Positions 40,709 to 50,557 of a stretch of 64,000 nt of DNA are shown piece after piece; positions within the stretch are counted from its first letter, which is position 1, and each line of letters begins with the position of its first letter. The DNA is from Phaeoceros laevis (Eukaryota > Anthocerotophyta > Anthocerotopsida > Notothyladales). The notes beneath the pieces are model-generated. The model saw nothing but the letters and a program-made list of their open reading frames with translations. It was not told where the DNA came from and did not search any database. Location: contig JBNGIQ010009446.1 in NCBI GenBank assembly GCA_049999765.1, forward strand, positions 268,045-332,044. The letters are read 5' to 3'. Position numbers and translations under genes: made by a program.

Positions 40709-43404
40709 AGCTTCTTCCAAGGAGGCATGAACAAGCTGTCCAGCGTCATGAAGCTGCTTGTTTTCTTGTTGGCTGTGGGCGCTACTTATCTCTCCAGGTT
40801 GCTGCTGGGCGGGGCTGGATTTTGTCGGGCCCCAACAAGACAACATCGGGAGTTCCCTCTTGTTCCTATTGCCTCAACGTCTCGAAAGGACTGACCGGTA
40901 CCAATTTCACAGGAAAGACTGTGAGCATGTGGAGATGCGTTGCTTTCAATGAGAACGAGGCCAACTGGGAGTACGATGCCACCACCAGTGCCATTCAAAT
41001 CTTCAACAAGTTCAACAACATGAGTCAGACTTTATGCCTGGATGCTGGAGCGCAGGACAGCTATGATATGGATGGCCAAGTGGGCGCCATCAAACCGTTC
41101 CGAGTCGACGTCTGCAACGCCTCCAGGCCGCAGCAGCAGTGGTTTCTGGATGGCGAGAACAGCGGAACCATCCGAAGTGGGCTGACCCTGCCTCCCAACG
41201 ACCAGCCCTTGTACATGGTGCAAGCAGAGTTGCCAGAAGATGTCAGATTAGCTAATGATTTGACATACCTCTACTTCAGTCTCTATCTGAGCACGCAAGC
41301 TGGAAGCACGTCAGGATCTGTGACCCGCCAATTCACGTTCCAACCTGTTGCCAACTACGACTCCGGATTGAGGGTGCGAGAAAGCTCTGCATCTCAAGGG
41401 GACTACAATGGAAACCTGGTGCTCAACGGTGGGTTTGAAAGTTGCACCTTGTTGCCCACGTATGCCCGGAGGAATTGCTCTGTGGAGGGAGCTCGAGCAA
41501 GCTCAGGGTGCGCAACCCAAGCGAGGTGGAACTTGTACAACAGTGGTGAGCCGTTCAGCCTTTGCGGCTGGGGCTCATCGATGGGGCAAGTACCGTCGTG
41601 GGTGAGCACCATCTTCGAGAACGGCATTGCCGATGGTGACTCAAATAGTAGCATCCTTCTCAGGTACGGAGCGAGCATCAACCAAACCATCCCGACGCAA
41701 CCGGGCTCTGAGTATAATTTGTCCTTCTCCTTGGCTGGCTACCTCTCTCCTAACCATACCTTGGGTGCCACTCCTTTGTCGTTCTGTTCCAACCCAAGCC
41801 TCCGCCTGAATGTGGAGTACAACTGTGAGTCTGGGACGCCTGTTAGGTCTTCAATCAAAGGCGCAGAGCTCAAGCCGTCCACATCTGCAAGTGGTGTCCA
41901 GTGGTCTCAAGAGACAGATACCTTCGTAGCCTGTTCGGGTTCAAAACAGACAGAGCTTGCCATTTCCGCACAGGGAGGTGCATCACTTGACTGCGGACTG
42001 GTCATCGACAACGTTCGCGTGGTTGTGCTCCGTAGTTCTGAGAGCTCTGGAGCACGGGTCCCCGGAGGCAGCAGCTCCTCAAAGCTGGTGCTAGGGACGT
42101 CTGTGGGAGCCTCTGGTGCTGTCCTGGTGGTGCTGGGAGCTGTGGCCCTCTTCTGCTATGGTCGTCGGAACAGGACGGGGCTCCATCTCAGCCCAGAAGC
42201 ACAGGGTAGAGTCAAGGTTTACTCTATGGGAGAGATTCACAGAGCCACCAAGAACTTGAGCCCGGCCAACTTGCTGGGAGAAGGAGGGTTCAGCACCGTT
42301 TACAAGGCAAATTTTCCAAACGGTGTGTTGGGAGCAGTCAAGGTGGAGAAGGCCGGTACCAATTCCAAGGCAAGTGCAACCTCGTTGTTTGCAGAGGAGG
42401 TGGCTTTGCTGCAGCAAGTCCGTCACAAGTACCTTGTCAATCTCATAGGCATCTGCACACAACGAGGTACCTACAGTACTGTTTGCAAATACATGCTTTC
42501 ACCATCTTCTATTGGCCATGCTGAACATTATGAGAGTGGATGGATGGGTACAAGTGCAGGTAGTAGGATGCTGGTCTTTGAGTACCTTCCGAACGGAAGC
42601 CTCGCAGACAGGCTTCATGGTGCTACCTCGAGCTTGGACCCTCTCACATGGCTGTCCCGCATGAAGATAGCCTACCAGGTTGCTTGTGCTCTGGAATACC
42701 TCCACCACGGAAGCAGCCCTCCCATTGTCCACCGCGACGTGAAGTCTGCCAACATTTTGCTCACTGCCACCAACTCAGCCAAGCTCGCCGACTTCGGATT
42801 GTCCAAGGCCGCCCCGCCAGATGCCACACACTTTCTCTCCGTGCAGACAGCAGTGAAGGGTTCCTTGGGGTACTTGGACCCGCAGTACCTGAGGTCCGGA
42901 GTCTTCTCCTCCAAGAGCGACATCTACAGCTACGGGGTGGTGGTGCTGGAGCTCATCACGGGGTTCAGGGTCATCAAGGACGGCGACCTCCTGTCCAAAT
43001 GGGCGCAGCCCTACCTGCACGGCTCCAAGAGAAACAGCGTCCACGAGCTGGTGGACCACCGCCTGCTGCGGGATTGGAACTCTGCAGACCTGCTGCTTCT
43101 GGTGGACCTGCTGGAGATGTGTCTGCAGGAGGACGCGCAATTCAGACCGACGATGAAAGAGGTGGTCCTCTTCCTCACTGAACGCGATTTCAGTGGAGTC
43201 GACCGCGCAGCTCCTCCAGCTCTCCGGACAGAGGATGTGAGCGACTTCAACTCGTTGAAGAGTCTTTGTGCTCGTGAGCAAAAGGATGTCTCATTGGCGA
43301 CAAGCTTCAACGAAGAAAGCTCTCGCTCCGTAGCTGGCCATGGGAGCCGGCCTCATATAAGAGATTGCCCTGGCCATAGCCACCAGTACAAGGGATATCG
43401 ATAG
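40705..43404 (+). CDS. RLK5: lectin receptor-like kinase with altered N- and C-termini
   Basis: The paralogous start (about 40727) and signal peptide MKLLVFLLAVGATY run out of frame because one C is missing (TATCTCTCC for TATCCTCTCC, about 40788). The only frame into the mature part starts at ATG 40705 and gives a basic, Cys-containing N-terminus (MKLLPRRHEQAVQRHEAACF) that does not look like a signal peptide. Exons 40705-42466 and 42560-43404; the 93-bp intron has no stop and a multiple of three, so even unspliced RNA has one 899-codon frame. The ricin-B-like (PQQQWFL), DUF642-like, membrane helix and kinase motifs (GEGGFSTVYK, HRDVKSAN, DFGLSK, GSLGYLDPQYL) are intact. A late frameshift replaces the usual SSASY end with a longer tail ending YKGYR. 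Confidence 0.7.
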   Translation: MKLLPRRHEQAVQRHEAACFLVGCGRYLSLQVAAGRGWILSGPNKTTSGVPSCSYCLNVSKGLTGTNFTGKTVSMWRCVAFNENEANWEYDATTSAIQIFNKFNNMSQTLCLDAGAQDSYDMDGQVGAIKPFRVDVCNASRPQQQWFLDGENSGTIRSGLTLPPNDQPLYMVQAELPEDVRLANDLTYLYFSLYLSTQAGSTSGSVTRQFTFQPVANYDSGLRVRESSASQGDYNGNLVLNGGFESCTLLPTYARRNCSVEGARASSGCATQARWNLYNSGEPFSLCGWGSSMGQVPSWVSTIFENGIADGDSNSSILLRYGASINQTIPTQPGSEYNLSFSLAGYLSPNHTLGATPLSFCSNPSLRLNVEYNCESGTPVRSSIKGAELKPSTSASGVQWSQETDTFVACSGSKQTELAISAQGGASLDCGLVIDNVRVVVLRSSESSGARVPGGSSSSKLVLGTSVGASGAVLVVLGAVALFCYGRRNRTGLHLSPEAQGRVKVYSMGEIHRATKNLSPANLLGEGGFSTVYKANFPNGVLGAVKVEKAGTNSKASATSLFAEEVALLQQVRHKYLVNLIGICTQRGTYSTVCKYMLSPSSIGHAEHYESGWMGTSAGSRMLVFEYLPNGSLADRLHGATSSLDPLTWLSRMKIAYQVACALEYLHHGSSPPIVHRDVKSANILLTATNSAKLADFGLSKAAPPDATHFLSVQTAVKGSLGYLDPQYLRSGVFSSKSDIYSYGVVVLELITGFRVIKDGDLLSKWAQPYLHGSKRNSVHELVDHRLLRDWNSADLLLLVDLLEMCLQEDAQFRPTMKEVVLFLTERDFSGVDRAAPPALRTEDVSDFNSLKSLCAREQKDVSLATSFNEESSRSVAGHGSRPHIRDCPGHSHQYKGYR

Positions 43405-43684
43405 CGCTGGACCTCCGCCTTCCTGCCTTCGAGTGGGCACACCAGGCTACATTGTAGACCAACCCCCAGCGGCAGAAACAGCGTGAACCATGAAGGAGCG
43501 CAGTGCACGTCCTCCGAGCAGCGGCAGAGCCTTCCAGGACGGCTTCACCTCTAGAGGCCTGCGAGACGTCACCCCCTCGCAGGCTAGGCCTACATGGCGT
43601 CCGTCAACTCTTTGGAGAAGTGTGGCTCGCTCGCATGGCTCGCGGCGATGCCTCATTCCTGTTAGGAGTACAGCAACCCTAGGA

Positions 43685-44250
43685 ATATTCCAGAACCGGA
43701 ATTGCCCAGATCTTACCCTGAGCTGGTGGAGGTGGTCGGATAGGTGCAATAGCTGTTCCTCGACAGGCTATAACAAACAGAGGAGCCCCTGTGCAGATGT
43801 CATCAGACACTCTTTTGTAGACACAGTAACGCATACTGTCACTCCTGGGTTCGGTATGGAGCGAGCTGAAGGAGACCCTGGAGTACCGCAAGGCCGTCAC
43901 CCCTTCTTTGTCAAATTGCTCCATACTGTGAAGGGACGCCTCCCACATCCTCTCAAAACGGTACCCACCTCGAACCAATTTGGCAAGTAGCTCCCGCAAA
44001 GCCTTGTCTGAACTCGACTCAACTGATATGCCCAGCTGGCCATCACTTGAACTTCAGAGACTGCTAGTAAGTACTACATGATTAGGCGAAGTGGCTAGCT
44101 CAATCATCTGATCCTCGACAATTTCAGGTGTTGTATCGGGTTCTGGCAGGTATGTCTCCACCTGCACATGGCGAGCTTGCATTATTAGTACTAGTTGGAA
44201 GACAAGGTTCTGCACCCATCCATGCCCCGAAGTACCAAGAAACATATGCA
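43685..44250 (-). pseudogene. Unrecognised gene remnant, partly from the orphan family of 9187-10819
   Basis: Minus-strand blocks: QARHVQVETYLPEPDTTPEI, then (after a likely small intron near 44070) GQLGISVESSSDKALRELLA, RGGYRFERMWEASLHSMEQF, VTALRYSRVSFSSLHTEP and YCVYKRVSDDICTGAPLFVI. Then comes LSDHLHQLR followed by GTAAGATCTGG, which matches the exon 1 end and intron start at about 9335-9370. It is a mosaic relic; the function of none of the parts is recognised. Confidence 0.35.
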
Positions 44251-44582
44251 CTAAGAACAGATGCGTGCGCAGCCTACCCGATCTGGAGGTCGATGTCTGC
44301 TTGCCATCATCTAAGAAGACTCATATCTTCAGCTTTCTGTTCCTTCAAAACCAACCTGTTAGAGCTGCAGCTGTGAAATATCTAATGATTACATAGGATA
44401 GGTCATCTCCTACCAGATATGGTGAAGGTGCTGCTGTTATTTCTGCAGAAAAACCATGGTTTATTGCGAATCCAGGCTGTTCGAAAAACCTACAGACACA
44501 GAGCAAAGAGACAGTAAGGACACCGCTGCTCCGCTGGTGTGATCTGTTTAGCCCATACCAACTGTTGCGAGTGCCCAAGTCT

Positions 44583-44861
44583 TCATAAAAAACTGTGACT
44601 GAACTGCAAATTTTGGGTTAGACATCCATACTCAGGCCCGCCGGGTCCATTGGGCCCATCTCCACCGAGCTCTCCTTCGGGGACGACAACTTTAACTGGT
44701 TGGTGCAACTGCAAGTCTTGACACCCTGGCTCCCCCTGCCAAAAGTGCACCTCTGCCCTCTTGACCAAGCTTCCTTCGGGATACAGGACATGGACGCTCA
44801 GCAATAGCACCAACGCTGTTGAGACGACGAACCCTATTGCGACAACCAAAGGCAACAACAT
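44583..44861 (-). CDS. Small predicted membrane protein, unrecognised
   Basis: From the Met at 44861 (92 residues): MLLPLVVAIGFVVSTALVLL is a strong membrane segment. It is followed by a hydrophilic tail with GEPGCQDLQLHQPVKVVVPE and a Gly/Pro-rich GGDGPNGPGGPEYG. The frame stays open upstream to about 45140 without an ATG in good context, so it may be the last exon of a longer protein. No family recognised. Confidence 0.35.
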   Translation of the reverse strand: MLLPLVVAIGFVVSTALVLLLSVHVLYPEGSLVKRAEVHFWQGEPGCQDLQLHQPVKVVVPEGELGGDGPNGPGGPEYGCLTQNLQFSHSFL

Positions 44862-46180
44862 CTTGGCTCCGTCCGGTTTGCAACCACTACGTACCATCCA
44901 ATTTACACGCCTGCTCCCTGCACACCCATTGATCCGCTCCTCAAGAGCGGGCACCCAGGCGCCCGCTCTGGCGGGAACAGCAAGAGCACTGGGACAACCC
45001 AGACGGGGCGTTGTCTCGTCACAAAACGCATGGTCCAGGGCATTGCAGTGACGCCAGCAGGCGGCGTAATGCTTACAAGCCGAGGCATGCTGCCTGGTGA
45101 AGCTTTCTCCGAGCTGACCTGCTTCCGATGTGGCATCCACTCACCAACGAGCCCTAATAATGTCCTCGAACTGCCCCTGGAGCTCCTTTTAGGCTGAAGC
45201 CATCACAAACCCGTAGATTACCTTGAGCAAAAGCAACAACACAAGCAAACAATCTGAGAATTTGAGACTTAGGACGGAAAAGTAGCGGTCATGTCCGACT
45301 CATGTCCCCTGTCCACGGGTGATCATGCTTATCATCACGATGCTTTTTTTTTAGTGAATCAGACGCATTTTCATTTTGGGTATACAGTATTACATTGTTT
45401 GATCTAGAGTTGTTGTCGTAGCAGGCTAGCATTCTAGCTTCCTAGCATGCTAGCCTGCTGTATTTGCCTGTATCATCAACATGCTCACCAAGGGGCCGCA
45501 TCCATTACTACGTGCTCACTCATCATAAAAAAACAATGGACATGTCCATAATTATTTTGTGTAACGATCCATGTTTTATATCTCGTAGAGGTCCAAGGTA
45601 AAAGGACTCTCGGATCCATCCATCTAGGAGTTATCCTGAGTTAGCAGGTTGATCTTCTTTCTTACTAGGGCACCAGTCTTGCTTCCTAATCCTAACCAAA
45701 TCCTTCCTAATCCTAGCCAGATCTCGGGAGCACAGCTGTAGACTGAAATTGTGACAGGCCATTTCATGGACTTTCATTTTGTGCACTAGTGAAATGTTTT
45801 TGAGACAAACGATACGCTTGAACTTGTGAACTTGCGGACTATGGTATCTTGGAAGTGTTCCTTATATGGGAAAGACATACATGCGTCTAGGCATTCATGC
45901 CATCTTTCTATTTCGAGTTCATCACCAAGGACTAAAGACCTCATCCATTAATTCCGAAATTATGACTCACTGAGGTGGTGGAACTGAAGCAAGCCCTCGA
46001 AAGGAACGCCCTCAAAAAGCCACTGGGTGTAGCCCCCGCCCTGCTACATGAAGCATTCGTGCCACCAGAGTACCGCATCGACTCGCAACCCTTTGTCCAG
46101 TGTCTGAACTTTCTTGCAGATGCATGGAACCAGCTCCTAACTTGCCCATGTTTTGGCGTCATTAGGATCAGCAAAGCTAT
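44862..46180. other. Spacer with a short palindrome, no gene seen
   Basis: A 12-bp inverted repeat (GCAGGCTAGCAT, 45421-45432, with 45447-45458) is present. No other gene, RNA or repeat can be supported. Confidence 0.3.
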
Positions 46181-46249
46181 TTGCTAGTAGGGCCCATGAA
46201 AGGAGAGCTTCTTTCGCAAACTGTGATCGACTTCGCAGCATTGGCCCAC

Positions 46250-46400
46250 TATGATTGTGGTCCCCGTAGCTGGAGCCAGTCTCTCATTCAGCTCTTTGTT
46301 TACTCCTCATTCAGTACAGTCATCATGCTCAGCACGTCCACAGTCTGCTGCTTCCCCATCACAGCTTCCACAAATTCTTCAACAAAATGGTTCTTCACTG
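46250..46400 (-). pseudogene. Relic of repeated segment Q, copy 1
   Basis: The minus strand reads FVEEFVEAVMGKQQTVDVLS and MMTVLNEE, then hits stops. It aligns with YVNQLMETVMEKKETMNVLS and MITMVNER at 48850-49006. Both lie downstream (minus sense) of a small-protein gene of the P array. Confidence 0.35.
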
Positions 46401-47313
46401 GATACCCACAAGAGGGACAACCCTGTGAGGTGGAAAACACAGGCAAACAATCGCAGAAATGCGTAAGATGGTAAAGTAGTGGTCCTGTCCCCTGCTGGTG
46501 ATCATGTCATCAGTCACCATGCTCACCCCTGGAGGGATCGCTGCACTCAGCTTTGTTGCTGACAATTCTAGAAAGCTGGCAAGGTAAGGGGACAGGTCTT
46601 GTAAACCCTGTGGTTAGACTACATAAAAAGAGTCTACTATGATGCCTCTACACCAACAACTTTCAACAGGCATAAGACACTGCCCAAAGCTCGGTGGTGG
46701 ATAGCACTCTTGAAAGGTTTTGGTTCACCTGCAACAGTAAGCACAAGTGGGCCTGCCTACGATCTGGATATCCAGTGATTTCACCTTTCATAACCTGGTG
46801 GTTTGGCCCTAAAGGTCGAGTGTCATGACGGGGTTGGATTCCAGACAGCAGACAGAAGTGAGAAGGTTGCATGAGGACACCCCCAAGGTGTCAACTAACC
46901 TAAAGTTCGGAAAGAGACAAATCATACTAAAGATTGCAGGCAGTGACTTATAAACAGATGGACTAGTCCTCGAATCAAGGAGCCCAGTACAGGTCGGAAT
47001 CCTCGGACAAATCCAAAGCTCTGGATTCCCAACATGGGTTCTCCTGAATGTGGAGGAAACTTGATATTGCGGCCGAATTTGGAAGGTCATGTTGATATAG
47101 CGTAGGAGTACTCGGCCAAGCGAGAGGTCCCTCAAGTGGCCGCATTTATGAATTCCTGATAAGACTGTACAATGCGCACAGGTTGTGCACAATCTGATGA
47201 GAACTTATACTAGAATGACACACTTTCTGAAGTACAGACTGTTGTGCGGAGGAGGAGCTTCTCACCAGTTGCAAGCAGGCCTGTGGATGAAGCTCGTGTT
47301 CCGCTCACTCCTA

Positions 47314-47604
47314 TTATTCAGGTTCCTTCTCTTCCCTTTCCATCACGACGCCTTTGCCGTCCATCTTCACCACCACGATGCGAACCGGCTTCAATTCGGG
47401 GCCGTCCCACTCGCTTATGGTGGTTGTGTGAGTCCGGCCGCCGTACTCGTTCTTGGTGACAGTGCAAACAGTCTTCCGAACCGGTGCCGGTTGTGGATCC
47501 TCTGCTCCGTCAAACTGCACCGGCTCTGTCTCACTGTGGCCGCCGCGGTTGTAGCGGTAGGCGTCTCGAGCTCCACGGCGGGACGACGTCGGCGAGGACT
47601 CCAT
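47314..47604 (-). CDS. P1: orphan small protein, array member 1
   Basis: 96 residues from Met at 47604. N-terminal Ser/Arg-rich stretch, then YRYNRGGHSETEPVQFDGAE, then a beta-rich core TVCTVTKNEYGGRTHTTT and SEWDG, then VRIVVVKMDGKGVVMERE. Four paralogues follow at 49325, 51670, 53985 and 56934. Alternating polar/hydrophobic residues suggest four antiparallel strands. One Cys is conserved in all five (TVC). There is no signal peptide or membrane segment. I do not recognise the family. It is the longest member, with an acidic C-terminus EEKEPE. Confidence 0.65.
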   Translation of the reverse strand: MESSPTSSRRGARDAYRYNRGGHSETEPVQFDGAEDPQPAPVRKTVCTVTKNEYGGRTHTTTISEWDGPELKPVRIVVVKMDGKGVVMEREEKEPE

Positions 47605-47756
47605 GTTTGCTCCTGGAAGCCGTAGGTAGCCCTCAGAAGTGCTTGCCTGGAAAGCTTGGTCCTGGTGCTTCGAGGAAGGAAGCAAGCTGTATAAAAGCCG
47701 CATCATCGGCGCTGGCTCTCTCTCCTTCCTCGTGCGCACGTTTTCTTGCCTTGGAA

Positions 47757-47782
47757 ACAATCAACGCTCGTGCGTTGATTGT
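47757..47782. repeat. Perfect 11-bp palindrome upstream of P1
   Basis: ACAATCAACGC (47757-47767) and GCGTTGATTGT (47772-47782) with a TCGT loop, about 155 bp upstream of the P1 start (minus sense). Only the AAACAATCAACG half is kept upstream of P3. Confidence 0.6.
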
Positions 47783-48069
47783 TTATGGTTATTGGAGCAC
47801 CCATATCCACAACTTCACAAGCCTTGCCTTTGACGCGTTTTATTTTGACACCAGTCAAGTCTCCCGATCGTGGAACGAGTGGAGACTCTGGAGACCTACG
47901 GTCCCCAGAGCTTTTCGTCCGCACTCACGCCCGACTCGGAACTCACGCCCGACTAGACTAATGAAGTGACTGGCAATGATAAAGGGTGTATCTCTAATGG
48001 TGTGGCATCTATTTTTGCCGGGTGTTTTTACCCCAAGCTCAAAAGTTAATTTGACAGGGCTTAGGTGGC

Positions 48070-48720
48070 CCCAATTGTGAAATGCTGGATACAGCTCCTG
48101 CTAGGCTTCTTCCAGGCACTGTGCTTGTTTGGACGAGTTGGGACACCCTTCCAGTTACTTGATTCACGACTTTGTATTCATGTTTGGCATAAAAAACCAG
48201 CTCTGCTTTCGATCTTGCACTTCCAAATGTCCAAAACCACTCTGGTTCACTGAGAGCCTACATGAACTGCTCTTTGCAAACTTTCATGATATATAACATG
48301 GTGGGCATGTAACTCGCATCCTATTGACATTTCAGAAAGCCTTCACCATGTTTGCTGTGTGCTCCCAAGCATGCTGGTGCCACTTGCAAGTAGTCAGCAC
48401 GGTGTTTGTTTGCTTCCTCACGAGTCAGCCGAAACAGCAGTCCCTTCAACTCAAGATTTCTGTATGCCTTCTGAGCACTGATTTTCCTGATTCAAGTAAC
48501 TTGAGAGATGACTTGACTTGTAGAGCGCCAGCTAAATCTTTGCAAGCTTGGCTCTTAACTAAAAGCTGACAAACCATTTTGTGTTTGCAAGGAGGAGACA
48601 TTCTTCACCTCCCAACAACCACACCGTCAATGTTCCAAGTCCGCTAAACTCGAGTGCAGAGCTGCCACAACTGAAAATCTGTACATAGTTCTTTTAGAAT
48701 CTGTTGAAGCCAGCGAATCC
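48070..48720. repeat. Dispersed repeat X, copy 3
   Basis: TGATTCACGACTTTGTATTCATG, AAAACCAGCTCTGCTTTC, GTTCACTGAGAGCCTACA, GTGTGCTCCCAAGCATGCTG, GTTTGCAAGGAGGAGACATT and CTGAAAATCTGTACATAG follow the order of copies 1 and 2. It links the kinase array to the P array. Confidence 0.5.
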
Positions 48721-49006
48721 ATGTGTGGCTTCGCCCACCCACCCTGTTGGTATTGGTATGACAAGTCTCCTCCACCTCATTACAGACTGTTTTACTGGCA
48801 GTAGAGCTTTCCCGCCAGTAGAGCTTCTTGCGCAGGGTGTGCTTAACTTTGCAGCTTTGGCCAACTGTGACTTTGGTCTTGGCATGAGCATCCTTCATAT
48901 TACTCTTGCCTTCGTTCACTCTCTCATTCACCATAGTTATCATGCTCAGCACGTTCATTGTTTCTTTCTTCTCCATCACGGTTTCCATCAATTGGTTCAC
49001 GTACAA
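48644..49006 (-). CDS. Open frame of repeated segment Q, copy 2
   Basis: A 120-codon minus frame: YVNQLMETVMEKKETMNVLS, MITMVNERVNEGKSNMKDAH, KTKVTVGQSCKVKHTLRKK, TASKTVCNEVEETCHTNTNR and WIRWLQQILKELCTDFQLW. Its first half is conserved at 46250-46400, and its last block recurs as WIGWLQHTLDLMDC near 29760-29800. It has no good ATG at the start (METVMEK is the first internal Met), so it may be an exon or a relic. No family recognised. Confidence 0.3.
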   Translation of the reverse strand: MYVNQLMETVMEKKETMNVLSMITMVNERVNEGKSNMKDAHAKTKVTVGQSCKVKHTLRKKLYWRESSTASKTVCNEVEETCHTNTNRVGGRSHTWIRWLQQILKELCTDFQLWQLCTRV

Positions 49007-49324
49007 CTCAAGATTGCAGGCACTGACTTATAAAGAGATGATCCCTCTCAATTAACTGAAAGAGCTCTCTGTACAGGTCCAAATCGTTTGACGAAAGCTC
49101 TAAATCTTCCAACACAGCGGTAAACCGGCTCTCCTAACTTTAGGTGGCCCAGGCAAATTGACATTGCTGCCGATGTTGGGAGGTGGTACCTAGCACAGAT
49201 TGTTATGTTAAGGAATGTTGAGCGAGATTCTTGCCAGATGCGAGCAGGCCTAGCCTGCGGATGAAGTTGGATAGTTCCGCTCACTCCTATAGATCCAATT
49301 TCCTAACAAATTTCCTATCAAATT

Positions 49325-49582
49325 TCAGATCTCTACCCTTTCCTTCACAACGCCATTGCCATCCATCTTCACCACCAGGGTGCGAACCTGCCTCAACAGG
49401 CCGCTGTCCCACTCGCTTGTGGTCGTTGTGTTAGTCCTGCCGCCGTACTTGTTTTTCGCAACAGTGCAAACAGTCGTCTGAACCGGAAACCGGCGTGTAC
49501 CTTCTGCTCCGTCGAACTCCACCGGGTCTGTCTCCCTCTGGCTGCTGCGGTTGTAGCGGTTGGGGTCTCCACGGCCGGCCAT
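49325..49582 (-). CDS. P2: orphan small protein, array member 2
   Basis: 85 residues: MAGRGDPNRYNRSSQRETDP, VEFDGAEGTRRFPVQTTVCT, VAKNKYGGRTNTTTTSEWDS, VRTLVVKMDGNGVVKERVEI. Same order of conserved blocks as P1. Starts at ATG 49582, which is preceded by TAGCTAGA like P5. Downstream (lower coordinates) it shares the block with AGGTCCAAATCG and GCTCTAAATCTTCC found after P4 and P5. Confidence 0.65.
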   Translation of the reverse strand: MAGRGDPNRYNRSSQRETDPVEFDGAEGTRRFPVQTTVCTVAKNKYGGRTNTTTTSEWDSGLLRQVRTLVVKMDGNGVVKERVEI

Positions 49583-50413
49583 TCTAGCTAGCTGGAACTT
49601 TAGCGGAAGGTTTCGCTCAGTAATGCTTGCCTGGTCCTGGTCCCGGGACTCGTTTGCAAATTGCAATGAAAGGACCTCGGCAAGCCCCTCTATAAATCAA
49701 GCTGCATTGATCAACGCGCTCTCTCCTCTCCGAAATTCACAATCCTTGCCGCGTTAGAGACCCAGTGAAGTCTCCCTGGCCCGATCGTGGAAAGAGGCAA
49801 GGCTTCGTGGGCACGTGGGCACTCCGGCCCGACTCCCGATCGGATACTTCGGGGGTGAGCTCCTCCCTAGTGAAGCGACTGCAAATCGATGCAGGTGAAA
49901 GGTGAAAGTATGCACAGTTATCGCCAGATCTTTGAACCAACCTGGCTGTCAATTTGGCGACATCGGCCAAGTTGATTACCACCATTCTCGAGGACTCCCC
50001 TTGATTGAACTTGATATCTTCCAAAGAAAAGAAGGATAAACACATCGTGGATTAATATTCCTTCCTTCTCGAGCTCGTGCCATTGACTCGATCGACCCCA
50101 CCATCCAACTCCGGATATCGATCCTGAGCTGCTACAGAAACACGAGGGAGGGTCTGAAACTTGTTCAAGAAGGTTTCTGATATACTTGCCACATGGCGGA
50201 TCCGAAGGCCTAAGGAAGCTTGCTGGCCACGGATCCACATAGTATTGAAGTCTATTTGCTGCAGCACTGTACCTTACTGGTTCCTCGGAACGGAAGGCGG
50301 GTTGTTAACAGCTTGACTCCAAGATTCCTCTTAACCGGCCGGCAAGTGGATGATCTGGAGCTTTTGTCACGCACAGCACAGCAAGTGAAGGAGAATCATG
50401 AATATGATATTCT
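49583..50413 (-). pseudogene. Upstream flank of P2 and unrecognised coding-like text
   Basis: 49583-49880 is the conserved 5' flank of the P family (GATCGTGGAAAGAG, CTAGTGAAGCGACTG). Beyond it the minus strand has protein-like text in changing frames: DFNTMWIRGQQASLGLRIRH, VASISETFLNKFQTLPRVSV, EDIKFNQGESSRMVVINLAD and VAKLTARLVQRSGDN. No family recognised; frameshifted. Confidence 0.25.
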
Positions 50414-50513
50414 NNNNNNNNNNNNNNNNNNNNNNNNNNNNNNNNNNNNNNNNNNNNNNNNNNNNNNNNNNNNNNNNNNNNNNNNNNNNNNNNNNNNNNN
50501 NNNNNNNNNNNNN
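50414..50513. other. Assembly gap (100 N) with duplicated flanks
   Basis: Exactly 100 N. The 44 bp before the gap (50370-50413) and the 44 bp after it (50514-50557) are identical, both starting CGCACAGCACAGCAAGTGAA. The contig ends therefore overlap, and the gap plus one copy is probably artificial. Confidence 0.95.
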
Positions 50514-50557
50514 CGCACAGCACAGCAAGTGAAGGAGAATCATGAATATGATATTCT

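Noticed and set aside
44583-45140. A full 185-residue protein starting near 45140
   Set aside because: The only start is a non-ATG codon directly after a stop, so I kept only the part from the internal ATG at 44861.
47686-47700. TATA box of the P genes (TATAAAA upstream of P1)
   Set aside because: It reads as TATA on the plus strand whereas the P genes are on the minus strand, so I did not annotate it as their promoter.
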